Of a stretch of DNA of 64,000 bases, positions 1 to 8,389 are shown piece by piece; the first letter of the stretch is position 1; each line of letters begins with the position of its first letter. The notes under the pieces are model-generated. The model did not search any database. It saw nothing but the letters and a program-made list of their open reading frames with translations, and was not told the origin of the DNA. Source of the DNA: Paraburkholderia sp. D15 (GTDB lineage Bacteria; Pseudomonadota; Gammaproteobacteria; Burkholderiales; Burkholderiaceae); the NCBI RefSeq assembly GCF_029910215.1, contig NZ_CP110396.1, positions 620,001 to 684,000 of the forward strand. The letters are read 5' to 3'. Both the position numbers and the translations under genes were made by a program.

Positions 1-62
1 ATAATGCCTAACATATCGGACACACGCCTGCTTCGATCCCCAACCTCCCTAGCACCCTGAAC

Positions 63-109
63 GTCCGATACTTTTGACAAATGAGCCATTTTTGCCTAAT
101 CTATCGGAC
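63..109 (+). promoter_or_regulatory. hipBA promoter with TATCGGAC operator half-sites
   Basis: A perfect -35 box TTGACA lies at 74-79, followed after 17 bases by TAATCT at 97-102 as a -10 candidate. That places transcription start at about 109-110, on the A of the ATG at 110. The octamer GTCCGATA (63-70) and its inverse TATCGGAC (102-109) flank the promoter, and a further TATCGGAC sits at 14-21. HipB proteins are known to repress their own operon through short TATCC-type half-sites, so these are inferred autoregulatory operators. Confidence 0.6.
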
Positions 110-499
110 ATGCCTCGCACCCTTTTCCGCCCTTTTCCATCGGTCGACAAGCAGATGCGCTCGCTCGGCGAACGCCTGAAACTGGCCCGCTTGCGTCGCG
201 CCGTGCCCGCCTCCCTGTTTGCCGAACGCCTGGGCATTTCACGCGACACGCTGCATCGTCTGGAGCGAGGCGACCCCGGCATCTCGCTCGGCACCTATAT
301 GCGGGCGTTACGGGTGTTGGGACTCGACAAGGACATGGACACGGTCGCTCGGGACGATGAACTCGGCCGCAAGCTGCAGGATCTCGAGCTCACCGGCGGG
401 CGTAAGACGCGTGCGCACGCGCGCCCACTGAACTTCATCGACACGGTGGAGGAGCGCCCGGCCCGCAAAACCGCACGGAAACCCGATGGCAAGCCATAA
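110..499 (+). CDS. hipB: HipB-like XRE-family antitoxin/transcriptional regulator
   Basis: This is a small helix-turn-helix protein of about 129 residues. The Cro/C1-type HTH is visible around ERLKLARLRR, AERLGISRDTLHRLERG and the following helix. It is the expected antitoxin partner of HipA: it would bind HipA and repress the shared promoter. The gene overlaps hipA by 14 bases, a translationally coupled arrangement typical of hipBA. I chose the ATG at 110 because the in-frame TTG at 74 falls inside the apparent -35 hexamer, and the predicted transcript starts at about 110 (leaderless). A downstream ATG at 154 is the fallback start, beginning just before the HTH. The C-terminal 35 residues are basic and low in complexity. 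Confidence 0.85.
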   Translation: MPRTLFRPFPSVDKQMRSLGERLKLARLRRAVPASLFAERLGISRDTLHRLERGDPGISLGTYMRALRVLGLDKDMDTVARDDELGRKLQDLELTGGRKTRAHARPLNFIDTVEERPARKTARKPDGKP

Positions 500-1742
500 A
501 CCTCGCGACATCTTCAAGGTTTTTCTCGACGACACCGTATCCGGCGGCATGCAGCAGGTCGGCACGCTGTACCGTCAGACCACGCGCACCGATTTGCCGG
601 CGTCGTTCGCCTATGAGCCGGCGTGGCTCGAAAGCGGCAACGCGTTCATGCTCGACCCGCGCCTCGAATTGTGGACCGACGAGCAATATCCCCCCGCGCG
701 AGCCGCCGCCTTCGGTATCTTCATGGACTCGGCGCCGGACCGCTGGGGCCGCGTGCTGATGGAGCGCCGCGAAGCCGCCGCCGCGGATCGCGAGAACCGT
801 CCCATGCGGCAACTGCAGGAAATCGATTTCCTGCTCGGCGTTCACGATCAGACGCGGGTCGGCGCACTGCGGTTTCAGAACGCAGCAGGCGAGTTTCTCG
901 ACAACAGTCCTAACGCCGCGCCGCCAGTCACGGATCTCGCCACGCTCGCGTATGTCAGCCTGCGCATCGAGGAAGACAACGTCGAAAACCTGCCCGAATA
1001 CGCGCAGTGGCTCGCCATGCTGATCGCGCCCGGCACGTCGCTGGGCGGCGCGCGTCCGAAGGCCAACTTCACGAGCCTCGGCAACGAACTGTGGATCGCC
1101 AAGTTCCCCGCGAAGGACGACCGCTACGACATCGGCGCGTGGGAATACGTCGTTCATCGTCTGGCCGCGAAGGCCGGCATCTGGGTGCCCGCGTCCGAAC
1201 TCAAATACGTGGGCACGCGTTACGGCACCTTCTGCGTCGAGCGTTTCGATCGCGGCGATAACCGCCGCCGCATGTACGCGTCGGCCATGACCCTGCTCGA
1301 GCGGCAGGACGGCGATCCGGACGCGAGCTATCTGGACATTGCCGAATATCTCGCGAGCAACGGCGCGCAAGGGCATATCGACAGCGATCTCGCGCAGCTC
1401 TTCAAACGCGTGGTGTTCAACGTCGTGGTGGGCAATCGCGACGATCATCTGCGCAATCACGGCTTCATTCACGAGGCGTCCGGCTGGCGGCTGTCGCCCG
1501 CGTTCGACATGAATCCGAATCCCGCCAGGCGCGAGCACGCGTTGACATTCGACGGCGCAAGCGCGCTGCCGGATCTCGACGCCGTGGTGGAAACCGCCGA
1601 CTTCTATCGTCTCGACGCGAAAGAAACACAACGGATCGTCGACGAAGTGCGCGACGCGGTCACGACATGGCGGGACGAGGCCGCCGCCCTGAATCTGTCG
1701 CGACCGGAGATACAGCGGATGGAAAACGTCTTCCAGGTTTGA
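486..1742 (+). CDS. hipA: HipA-family serine/threonine kinase toxin
   Basis: A 418-residue HipA-type protein kinase, close to the usual family length of about 440. Family members phosphorylate a translation factor such as glutamyl-tRNA synthetase and cause growth arrest or persistence. The Gly-rich ATP loop TSLGGARPK is at residues 184-192. The catalytic segment NRDDHLRNHGF is at 317-327, and the metal-binding FDMNP at 340-344. All key residues look intact, so the toxin is probably active. Its start overlaps the end of hipB by 14 bases. The actual substrate cannot be told from sequence. It could be a HipA variant with a target other than GltX. Confidence 0.9.
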   Translation: MASHKPRDIFKVFLDDTVSGGMQQVGTLYRQTTRTDLPASFAYEPAWLESGNAFMLDPRLELWTDEQYPPARAAAFGIFMDSAPDRWGRVLMERREAAAADRENRPMRQLQEIDFLLGVHDQTRVGALRFQNAAGEFLDNSPNAAPPVTDLATLAYVSLRIEEDNVENLPEYAQWLAMLIAPGTSLGGARPKANFTSLGNELWIAKFPAKDDRYDIGAWEYVVHRLAAKAGIWVPASELKYVGTRYGTFCVERFDRGDNRRRMYASAMTLLERQDGDPDASYLDIAEYLASNGAQGHIDSDLAQLFKRVVFNVVVGNRDDHLRNHGFIHEASGWRLSPAFDMNPNPARREHALTFDGASALPDLDAVVETADFYRLDAKETQRIVDEVRDAVTTWRDEAAALNLSRPEIQRMENVFQV

Positions 1743-1922
1743 AGACGTTCAGTCAACGCGTGCCTCCGCTTTCGCCGAAGCAGCCCCGATACGTTTGCGG
1801 CGCTTGCACCGGCGGGCGCCACCGTAGCCCTTATAATCCGGCATGATCCGAATCCCGCTTACCATGCCCTCCGCTCCGGCCGTCCAAGACCGGCACGCCG
1901 TCCATCATCCCAAGGCGGCCGC

Positions 1923-2780
1923 ATGAAAACCCCGAAACGTCTGCTCCCGCTCGTCGAAGAAGGCCTGATCGACGAGGTCATCTCGCAGTTGATGAGCGGC
2001 AAGGAAGCCACCGTCTATGTGGTACGCAGCGGCGAGTCGATCCGTTGCGCGAAAGTCTATAAAGACGCCAAACAGCGCAGTTTCCGTCAGGCCGCGTCGT
2101 ATCGCGAAGGCCGCAAGGTCAAGAACAGCCGCGAGCAGCGCGCGATGGAAAAAGGCAGCCGCTACGGCCGCGAAATGCAGGAACAGGCATGGCAGAACGC
2201 CGAAGTCGATGCGCTGTTCCAGCTCGCGAACGCAGGCGTGCGGGTGCCGCAGCCCTATATCTGCACCGACGGCGTGCTGCTGATGGAACTGGTCACGGAC
2301 GCCGACGACAACGTCGCGCCGCGTCTGAACGACGTGGAGATGACTGAAACGCGCGCGCTCGAACTGCATGCGCTGCTGTTGCAGCAGGTAGTGCGCATGC
2401 TGTGTGCCGGCATGATTCACGGCGACCTGTCCGAATACAACATTCTGCTGGCCGCCGACGGCCCGGTCATCATCGATCTGCCGCAAGCGGTGAACGCCGC
2501 CGGCAATCTCGAGGCGCCGGCCATGCTCGAACGCGATGTCGACAACCTCGCGGCGTATTTCGGACGTTTCGCGCCGGCCTTGCTCGAAGCCAGCTACGGC
2601 AAGGAAATCTGGGCGCTGTACGAAGCGGGCGCATTGCACGTCGATGTGCAGCTCACCGGCCGCGTCGAACTCGACACCACGCCGGTCGACCTCGACGCCG
2701 TGTTGCAGGAACTCGAAGACACGCGGCTCGAGGAAGAGGCGCGCCAACGCCACGAGCAGTCGCTGCGCAGCGAAAACTGA
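1923..2780 (+). CDS. RIO-type serine protein kinase (PA4780-like)
   Basis: A 285-residue kinase of the RIO family. The GKEATVYVV nucleotide-binding segment is at residues 26-34 and the ATP-contacting Lys is in AKVYK (about 44). The catalytic loop HGDLSEYN is at 166-173, and the metal-binding IDLPQ at 184-188. Bacterial RIO1-like kinases are soluble and autophosphorylate; their targets are largely unknown. The C-terminus is acidic and helical (ELEDTRLEEEARQ). The gene is monocistronic, between hipA (180 bases upstream) and a convergent LacI gene. The ATG at 1923 follows a weak purine stretch. Function at the family level is secure; the physiological role is not. Confidence 0.88.
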   Translation: MKTPKRLLPLVEEGLIDEVISQLMSGKEATVYVVRSGESIRCAKVYKDAKQRSFRQAASYREGRKVKNSREQRAMEKGSRYGREMQEQAWQNAEVDALFQLANAGVRVPQPYICTDGVLLMELVTDADDNVAPRLNDVEMTETRALELHALLLQQVVRMLCAGMIHGDLSEYNILLAADGPVIIDLPQAVNAAGNLEAPAMLERDVDNLAAYFGRFAPALLEASYGKEIWALYEAGALHVDVQLTGRVELDTTPVDLDAVLQELEDTRLEEEARQRHEQSLRSEN

Positions 2781-2781
2781 A

Positions 2782-2803
2782 CGGGACGACGCGAGCCGTC
2801 CCG
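2782..2803. terminator. Short hairpin between convergent genes
   Basis: CGGGACG (2782-2788) pairs with CGTCCCG (2797-2803) around an 8-base loop, directly after the RIO kinase stop and before the convergent LacI stop. There is no clear T-tract, so this is only a candidate bidirectional terminator. Confidence 0.4.
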
Positions 2804-2811
2804 CGATACCG

Positions 2812-3870
2812 CTACTCGCTACGGCTCAAACTCGCCGAACCTTTGCGCGCCGAAGCACCCGATCCCGGCACCGGCCCCACCGACTTACGCATCGTCACGC
2901 TCACCGGAAACTCGCGGAAGATTTCCGACGTGGTGCGATAGCACTGGTTGAGCAGCCAGCGCACCGCGTTCTGCGTGAGATCCGCCGTGGGAATACATAC
3001 CGACGTGAGTCCCGGCGGCGCATACGCAGCAGAGTAATCGTCGTCGTAACCGATCACCGAGACTTCGTCGGGCACCGCGATTCCCATCTCGTGCAGATGC
3101 GCGAGCGCGCTCACCGCCATCGTGTCGTTCGCGCAGAACAGGCCGGTAAAACGCCGCGTGGTCTTCAGCAGTTTCTGCGCGGCCGCGTAGCCGCCCTCCG
3201 GCGAAAAGTCCGACTCGATCAGCGTGACGTCGTCCCGTGCGATACCCGCGCGCGCCAGCTCCGCGAAAAACCCTTCCAGCCGCGACTGGTTATCCGATGC
3301 GGTGAACGGCCCGGAAATCACCGCGATCTCGCGATGCCCGTGATCGAGCAACGTGCGCGCAGCCAGTTCGCCGCCGTGCCGATGGTCGGCGCAAAACGAC
3401 GCCTCCGGCAGTTGATCGAACGCGCGGTTCAGAAACACCATCTTCGGATGCATGCGGTGCAGCATGATCAGGTCGTCGTCGAGCAGATCGTGGCCGATCA
3501 CCACCACGCCGTCGCAGTCGCGGCCGATCAGGAAACGCACCGCCTCGATCGCCTGCTCGCGCGGCGACAGCTCGCCGCAACCGGTCGCCACCACCACATG
3601 ACGGCGCACCGCGCGCAGTTCCGCGTCGGTCTGTTTAAGAATCGTCCCGTAATAGGAGCCGAAAAAGGTCGGCACGAAAATGCCGACCATGCCGAGCGAC
3701 TGCGTCGCCATCGCGCGGCCGATCGACGACGGCCGGAAGTTCAGCGTTTCGATCGCCGCCTTCACGCGGGCGGCCGCATCGGCCGAGATCGGCCCCTTGC
3801 CGGAAATGGCGCGCGACGCGGTGGACATGCCCACGCCGGCCAGTGCCGCGACATCCTTGAGTGTAGCCAC
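2812..3870 (-). CDS. LacI-family transcriptional regulator of the beta-glucoside cluster
   Basis: A LacI/GalR-type repressor of about 352 residues. The N-terminal HTH begins TLKDVAALAGVGMSTASRAI, with a hinge-like segment near residue 50, followed by a periplasmic-binding-protein-like sugar sensor domain. The GTG at 3870 is chosen because GGAG lies at correct spacing and the HTH starts immediately. An ATG 14 codons upstream (3912) would add a non-conserved tail. It is the last gene of the minus-strand beta-glucosidase/ABC module, 94 bases after the ATPase gene. It very probably controls that module, for which a perfect palindrome at 9906-9921 is the natural operator. Confidence 0.88.
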   Translation of the reverse strand: MATLKDVAALAGVGMSTASRAISGKGPISADAAARVKAAIETLNFRPSSIGRAMATQSLGMVGIFVPTFFGSYYGTILKQTDAELRAVRRHVVVATGCGELSPREQAIEAVRFLIGRDCDGVVVIGHDLLDDDLIMLHRMHPKMVFLNRAFDQLPEASFCADHRHGGELAARTLLDHGHREIAVISGPFTASDNQSRLEGFFAELARAGIARDDVTLIESDFSPEGGYAAAQKLLKTTRRFTGLFCANDTMAVSALAHLHEMGIAVPDEVSVIGYDDDYSAAYAPPGLTSVCIPTADLTQNAVRWLLNQCYRTTSEIFREFPVSVTMRKSVGPVPGSGASARKGSASLSRSE

Positions 3871-3964
3871 GCGGATCTCCGTCAAACCTTGTTGTAGTTG
3901 GTCGCGCCGCACACATCGTCATACGGTTGCGCCGCGGTCGTGCCGCAGTTTCGCCGCAGTTGCG

Positions 3965-5143
3965 TTACAGGCGCTCTCCTCCTGCTTCGTCGAACAGCGA
4001 GACATGGTCCCCGGCGAACGAAAACGCCACGGTATCGCCGGTCTCCACCGGCCTCCTGCCCTGATCGATCGAAGCGACCTGCACTCCATGATAGTCGAGC
4101 CAGATGACGCGGTGGTTGCCCATCGGCTCCACCAGCGAAACTTTCGCCCGCTCGCTCATCCCTTCGCCGATCTTCACGTCTTCGGCGCGCACGCCGAGCA
4201 CGCAGGCGGCGCCCCGCGCCGGCGGTTGCCTGAACGCGTAATGGGACACGTCGAGACGCCATTGCGGCGTGCAGAAATAGACGGCAGCGTCGCGCGTTTC
4301 CAGCGTGCCCTTGAGCAGATTCATCGCCGGCGTGCCGAGGAAGGTCGCGACGAACAGATTGTCCGGTCGCGCATAGACTTCGGCGGGCGTGCCGAACTGC
4401 TGGATCACGCCGCCGCGCATCACCGCCATGCGCGTCGCCAGGGTCATTGCCTCGACCTGGTCGTGGGTCACATAGATCATCGTCGCGCCGAGACGCTGAT
4501 GCAGTTGCTTGAGTTCGCGGCGCAGTTCGGTACGCAGTTTGGCGTCGAGATTGGACAGCGGTTCGTCGAACAGGAACACGTCGGCTTCGCGCACGATCGC
4601 TCGGCCAATCGCCACGCGTTGCCGCTGGCCGCCCGAGAGTTGCGCCGGTTTGCGCTTGAGCAGCGGCCCGAGTTGCAGCATGTCGGACGCACGCGCCACG
4701 CGCCGCGCGATCTCCGCTTTCGGCGTGCCGTTGATCCGCAACGCGAACGACAGATTACGCTCCACGCTCATGGTCGGATACAGCGCATACGACTGGAACA
4801 CCAGTGCGATGCGGCGATCTTTCGGATCGGCCCACGTCATATCCTCGCCGGCAATTTCGATGCTGCCGTCGCTCACGTCGATCAGTCCGGCGATGCTGTG
4901 CAGCAAGGTGGACTTGCCGCAACCCGAGGGCCCGAGCAGCACCACGAATTCGCCGGCGCGCACGTCGAGATCGAGGTTGTCGATCACGGTGTTCGCGCCC
5001 AGACGGATCGTCAGATTGCGTACCGCCACGTTGGCCGGATTCGTCAGACCGGCCGCGCCCGTCCTGTCCGCCGCGCCTTCGTTATCCTCCGCATGCGTCA
5101 TGCCGCCCGCGCTCGCCGTCAGATTCGTCGTTGCCATGCCCAT
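3965..5143 (-). CDS. Sugar ABC transporter ATP-binding protein (MalK/UgpC family)
   Basis: The 392-residue nucleotide-binding subunit of a carbohydrate importer. Walker A is GPSGCGKST, the signature is LSGGQRQRVAIGRA, Walker B is VFLFDEP, and the switch His sits in YVTHDQVEA. The C-terminal extension is the MalK-type OB-fold (TOBE) regulatory domain. A non-conserved N-terminal tail of about 35 residues precedes the ABC domain, so translation might start internally. Its ATG overlaps the stop of the upstream permease by one base (TAATG), indicating coupling. Its permeases and binding protein are encoded upstream in the same operon. The substrate is inferred to be a beta-glucoside from the GH1 gene. 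Confidence 0.92.
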   Translation of the reverse strand: MGMATTNLTASAGGMTHAEDNEGAADRTGAAGLTNPANVAVRNLTIRLGANTVIDNLDLDVRAGEFVVLLGPSGCGKSTLLHSIAGLIDVSDGSIEIAGEDMTWADPKDRRIALVFQSYALYPTMSVERNLSFALRINGTPKAEIARRVARASDMLQLGPLLKRKPAQLSGGQRQRVAIGRAIVREADVFLFDEPLSNLDAKLRTELRRELKQLHQRLGATMIYVTHDQVEAMTLATRMAVMRGGVIQQFGTPAEVYARPDNLFVATFLGTPAMNLLKGTLETRDAAVYFCTPQWRLDVSHYAFRQPPARGAACVLGVRAEDVKIGEGMSERAKVSLVEPMGNHRVIWLDYHGVQVASIDQGRRPVETGDTVAFSFAGDHVSLFDEAGGERL

Positions 5144-6066
5144 TACCCCTTCACCGCGCCGGATGCGATGCCGCGCACGAACCAGCGGCCCGACACGAAG
5201 TACACCGCGAGCGGCACCATCGACGTCAGAATGGTCGCCGCCATGTTGACGTTATAGAGCCGCTCGCCGGTCGTCGTGTTGATGATGTTGTTCAGTTGCA
5301 CCGTCATCGGCAGGTTTTTGGTGCCGGCGAAGACGAGGCCGAGAATGAAGTCGTTCCAGATGCCCGTCACCTGCATGATGACGGCCACCACGATGATCGG
5401 CGTCGACATGGGCAGCATCAGTTGCGCGAAGATGCGCCAGAAACCGCCGCCGTCGATGCGCGCGGCCTTGAACAGCTCCTGCGGAATCGACGCATAGTAG
5501 TTGCGGAACAGCAGCGTCATCACCGGCATGCCGAAGATCGTGTGGATCACCACGATGCCGGGCAGGGAGCTGAACAGATGCACGCTGGCCAGCACCCGCA
5601 CGAGCGGATAGACCATCACCTGCACGGGGATGAACGCGCCCATCAGCAGCACGCCGAACAGTAGCCCCGCGCCGCGCGGACGCCAGAACGACAGCGCGTA
5701 GCCGTTCACCGCGCCGATCGCGATCGACAGCACCGTGCTCGGCACCACGATGCGCACCGAGTTCCAGAAGCCGACGCGGATGCCGTTGCAATCGAGCCCG
5801 GTGCAGGCGGACTGCCATGCGGCGCGCCAGGGCTGCAGCGTGAAATGCGCGGGAAACGCGAGCAGATTGCCGAGCCGGATCTCGCTCATCGGCTTCACCG
5901 AGGTCACCAGCATCACGTACAGCGGCAACAGGAAAAACAGTGCGGCGCTCAGCAGAAACGCGTAGACGCCGAGGCGCGCCGGCGAGAAGACCGCACGACG
6001 CCGGCGCGGCCGCGCGCGGCCAGGCACGGGCGCGCCGCCCTTCAGCGGAGAACTGACCGTATTCAT
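5143..6066 (-). CDS. Sugar ABC transporter permease (MalG type)
   Basis: An inner-membrane permease of about 307 residues with six predicted hydrophobic segments. The cytoplasmic coupling loop (EAA-type) reads PQELFKAARIDGGGFWRIF. It ends VRGIASGAVKG, the usual C-terminus of MalG-like subunits. The ATG at 6066 overlaps the stop of the preceding permease (TGATG). A GTG one codon earlier is also possible. It pairs with the MalF-type permease upstream and the ATPase downstream to form the importer. A Cys-containing periplasmic loop (ACTGLDCNGIRVG) has a counterpart in the second ABC system of this window (ACVGVDCVGLRG), evidence that the two are paralogous. Confidence 0.92.
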   Translation of the reverse strand: MNTVSSPLKGGAPVPGRARPRRRRAVFSPARLGVYAFLLSAALFFLLPLYVMLVTSVKPMSEIRLGNLLAFPAHFTLQPWRAAWQSACTGLDCNGIRVGFWNSVRIVVPSTVLSIAIGAVNGYALSFWRPRGAGLLFGVLLMGAFIPVQVMVYPLVRVLASVHLFSSLPGIVVIHTIFGMPVMTLLFRNYYASIPQELFKAARIDGGGFWRIFAQLMLPMSTPIIVVAVIMQVTGIWNDFILGLVFAGTKNLPMTVQLNNIINTTTGERLYNVNMAATILTSMVPLAVYFVSGRWFVRGIASGAVKG

Positions 6067-7046
6067 CACCTATCCTTGCGTAAGGCCGCGCGGTTGCGGG
6101 CATAGAAGAACGGCGCGAGAATCGCCAGCACGGTGGCGAGCAACACGATCGACGCCGCCGACGCGAGGCCGATGTTCGCGCGCCCGAACAGATAGTCCAT
6201 GATGAACTTGGCCGGCACTTCGCTGGCGGTGCCGGGACCGCCTTGCGTCATCGCGACCACCGCGTCGTAGAGCTTCACGACCATCACGAACAGCAGCACG
6301 AAGGCCGTGGACATCGACGGCCCCAACATCGGCACGACGATGCTCGCATAGACGCGCCAACGCGGAATGCCGTCGATGCGCGCAGCCTTCCACAACTCGT
6401 CGTCGATGCCGCGCAGGCCCGCGAGCAGCAAGGCCATCACCAGCCCCGAGGCCTGCCAGACGGTGGCGATCACGATCGTGTAGATCACCCAGTCCTGATC
6501 GACGATCCAGTCGAAGCGTGCGTGCGCGAAGCCGAGCTTGTGCAGCACGGCCTGCGCGCCGAGTTCGGGATTCAGGATCCACTGCCAGACGAGCCCGGTC
6601 GCCACGAACGACATCGCATACGGATAGAGAAACACCGTGCGCAGCACGCCCTCCGCCACCACCCGCTGATCGATGAAAATCGCCAGCAGCAAACCGATCG
6701 CCATGCACGCGACGATGAAGCACGCGCCGTAGATCACGATGTTCTGCAGCGACAGCAGCCAGCGGTCGTTATTGAAGAGCCGCACGTATTGCGTGAACCC
6801 CGCGAAATCGCCGGACGGAAACGTGCGCGAATTGCTCAACGACACGCGCGCGGTCCAGACCATCGTGCCGAGATACGCGCACACGACGGTCAGGATCATC
6901 GGCAGCAACGCAAGCCAGGCTGCGACGGAAAACCGCTTGCCGAGCGGCTTCCTTTGCGGCCGGCCGTGCTGCCGCCTGCGCGCGGCCGAATCCCGCGCGC
7001 GCGCCGCGTCTTTCGCCGCGCCGCCGGACGCCTTGAGCGCATGCAT
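6066..7046 (-). CDS. Sugar ABC transporter permease (MalF type)
   Basis: A 326-residue permease with a long basic N-terminus (about 40 residues rich in Arg, Ala and Lys) before the first membrane segment near residues 43-65. The coupling loop is visible as DDELWKAARIDGIPRWRVYA. It is the first permease after the binding-protein gene, 9 bases downstream of that stop, and overlaps the next permease. Family members form a heterodimer with the MalG-type subunit. The close similarity in layout and in segments such as FDWIVDQDWVIYTIVIATVW to the permease at 35443-36402 supports a duplicated transporter type. Confidence 0.92.
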   Translation of the reverse strand: MHALKASGGAAKDAARARDSAARRRQHGRPQRKPLGKRFSVAAWLALLPMILTVVCAYLGTMVWTARVSLSNSRTFPSGDFAGFTQYVRLFNNDRWLLSLQNIVIYGACFIVACMAIGLLLAIFIDQRVVAEGVLRTVFLYPYAMSFVATGLVWQWILNPELGAQAVLHKLGFAHARFDWIVDQDWVIYTIVIATVWQASGLVMALLLAGLRGIDDELWKAARIDGIPRWRVYASIVVPMLGPSMSTAFVLLFVMVVKLYDAVVAMTQGGPGTASEVPAKFIMDYLFGRANIGLASAASIVLLATVLAILAPFFYARNRAALRKDR

Positions 7047-7055
7047 CTCGCGCCC

Positions 7056-8294
7056 CTAGCTCTTCAGCGCGCTGGCAAAGGCTTTCTGCGCGTCGTCGAC
7101 CGACTGGTTCTTGTTCCAGAAGTTGGTGATGACGTCGATCAACGCGCCCTGCGTATCCGGCGACAGCAGCATTTCCGGATTCGGCAACTGACGCGATTTG
7201 TCCTTCATGATCGCGATGCCCTCCTTCGCGCAGATGTCGAGACTGCTGGCGTCCACGTCGGGACGAATCGGAATCGAGCCTTTCTTCGCGCTGAACGCGA
7301 CCTGCGCGGACGGCGAGGTCATCACCGTGGCCAGCAGATTCTGCGCCTTGATCGCGGTGGGATTATCCGTCTTCGGAAACACGAAGACGTCGCCTGCTAC
7401 CAGATACGGCGAATGCGGGCCGAAGCCGGGGAAGCAGCCGAAGTCCTTGCCCGCGACCTGGTTGGCCGCCGAGAACTCGCCCTTGGCCCAGTCGCCCATG
7501 ATCTGCACACCCGCCTTGCCGGAAATCACCAGCGCGGTCGCGTCGTTCCAGTTGCGCCCGGGCGAGCCCGCATCGACGAAATCGTGCAGCCGCTTGAACG
7601 CGGCCAGCACCTTTTTGAAGGCGTCGGACTTCACCGCGTTCATGTCGCGGTCGCGATACACCTTCAGATAAAGGTCGGGACCGCCGACGTCGGCGAACAC
7701 CGCGTCGAACGTGATCTTCTCCTGCCATGGCTGGCCGCCCAGCGCGAGCGGAATCACGCCCGCCGACTTGAGCTTCGCGAGATCGGCGAGGAACTCGTCG
7801 TAGTTCTTCGGCTCGGCGGCAATGCCGGCCTTCTGGAACACGGGCTTCGAGTAGAAGAACCAGGCGGGCATGTGAATGTCGACGGGCGCCGCGTAGTAAT
7901 GCCCCTTCACGCGGATGCTGTCGAGAATGGACGGCGGAAACACGCCGTTCCAGTTTTCCTTCGCGGCGACCTCGTCGACATTGTTCAGCAGACCCTGATC
8001 GATCAGGTCGTGAAACTGCTTCGACGTATTGAACTGCGCGGCCGTGGGCGGATCGCCGCCGACGATCCGGTTGATCGCGGTGGAGCGCGCCTGATCGGCG
8101 CCCGCCACCGCGTTGTCGATCCATTGGCCACCGGCCTTGTTATACGCATCGGCGAACTGGCGAATCGCGGCCGACTCGCCGCCCGAGGTCCACCAGTGAA
8201 TCACGTTGGCCTTCAAGGGGTCCGCATGCGCGACGACGCCATACAGCGCCAGTGCCGCCACCACACCTCGCAGGGCCATTTTTCTGCTGTTCAT
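7056..8294 (-). CDS. Sugar ABC transporter substrate-binding protein
   Basis: A periplasmic solute-binding protein of about 412 residues, extracellular solute-binding family 1. A Sec signal peptide ends near VVAHADP, and the mature protein opens NVIHWWTSGGESAAIRQF. The ATG at 8294 is preceded by GGGAG at good spacing; the frame could extend four codons upstream. It sits 95 bases downstream of the beta-glucosidase gene and 9 bases before the permeases, so it should deliver a glucoside to them. It resembles the orphan binding protein at 17372-18649 (same HxWTSxxES opening, a shared RDWN/GRNW region and DWAKGEF), indicating paralogy. Confidence 0.92.
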   Translation of the reverse strand: MNSRKMALRGVVAALALYGVVAHADPLKANVIHWWTSGGESAAIRQFADAYNKAGGQWIDNAVAGADQARSTAINRIVGGDPPTAAQFNTSKQFHDLIDQGLLNNVDEVAAKENWNGVFPPSILDSIRVKGHYYAAPVDIHMPAWFFYSKPVFQKAGIAAEPKNYDEFLADLAKLKSAGVIPLALGGQPWQEKITFDAVFADVGGPDLYLKVYRDRDMNAVKSDAFKKVLAAFKRLHDFVDAGSPGRNWNDATALVISGKAGVQIMGDWAKGEFSAANQVAGKDFGCFPGFGPHSPYLVAGDVFVFPKTDNPTAIKAQNLLATVMTSPSAQVAFSAKKGSIPIRPDVDASSLDICAKEGIAIMKDKSRQLPNPEMLLSPDTQGALIDVITNFWNKNQSVDDAQKAFASALKS

Positions 8295-8389
8295 TCCGTC
8301 TCCCATGTTTCCAAGTCGACATACAAACCAGCGCTGACTGCCTTTCTACCCGCTCGCCATCGTTCTTATCGCCGCGACCGGTGACCCTG

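Noticed and set aside
74..109. TTG start at 74 for hipB
   Set aside because: It overlaps the -35 hexamer TTGACA; the predicted transcript begins near 110.
6243..8384. Long plus-strand open frame across the binding-protein and permease genes
   Set aside because: Shadow of the ABC operon; rich in Arg and His with no domain.
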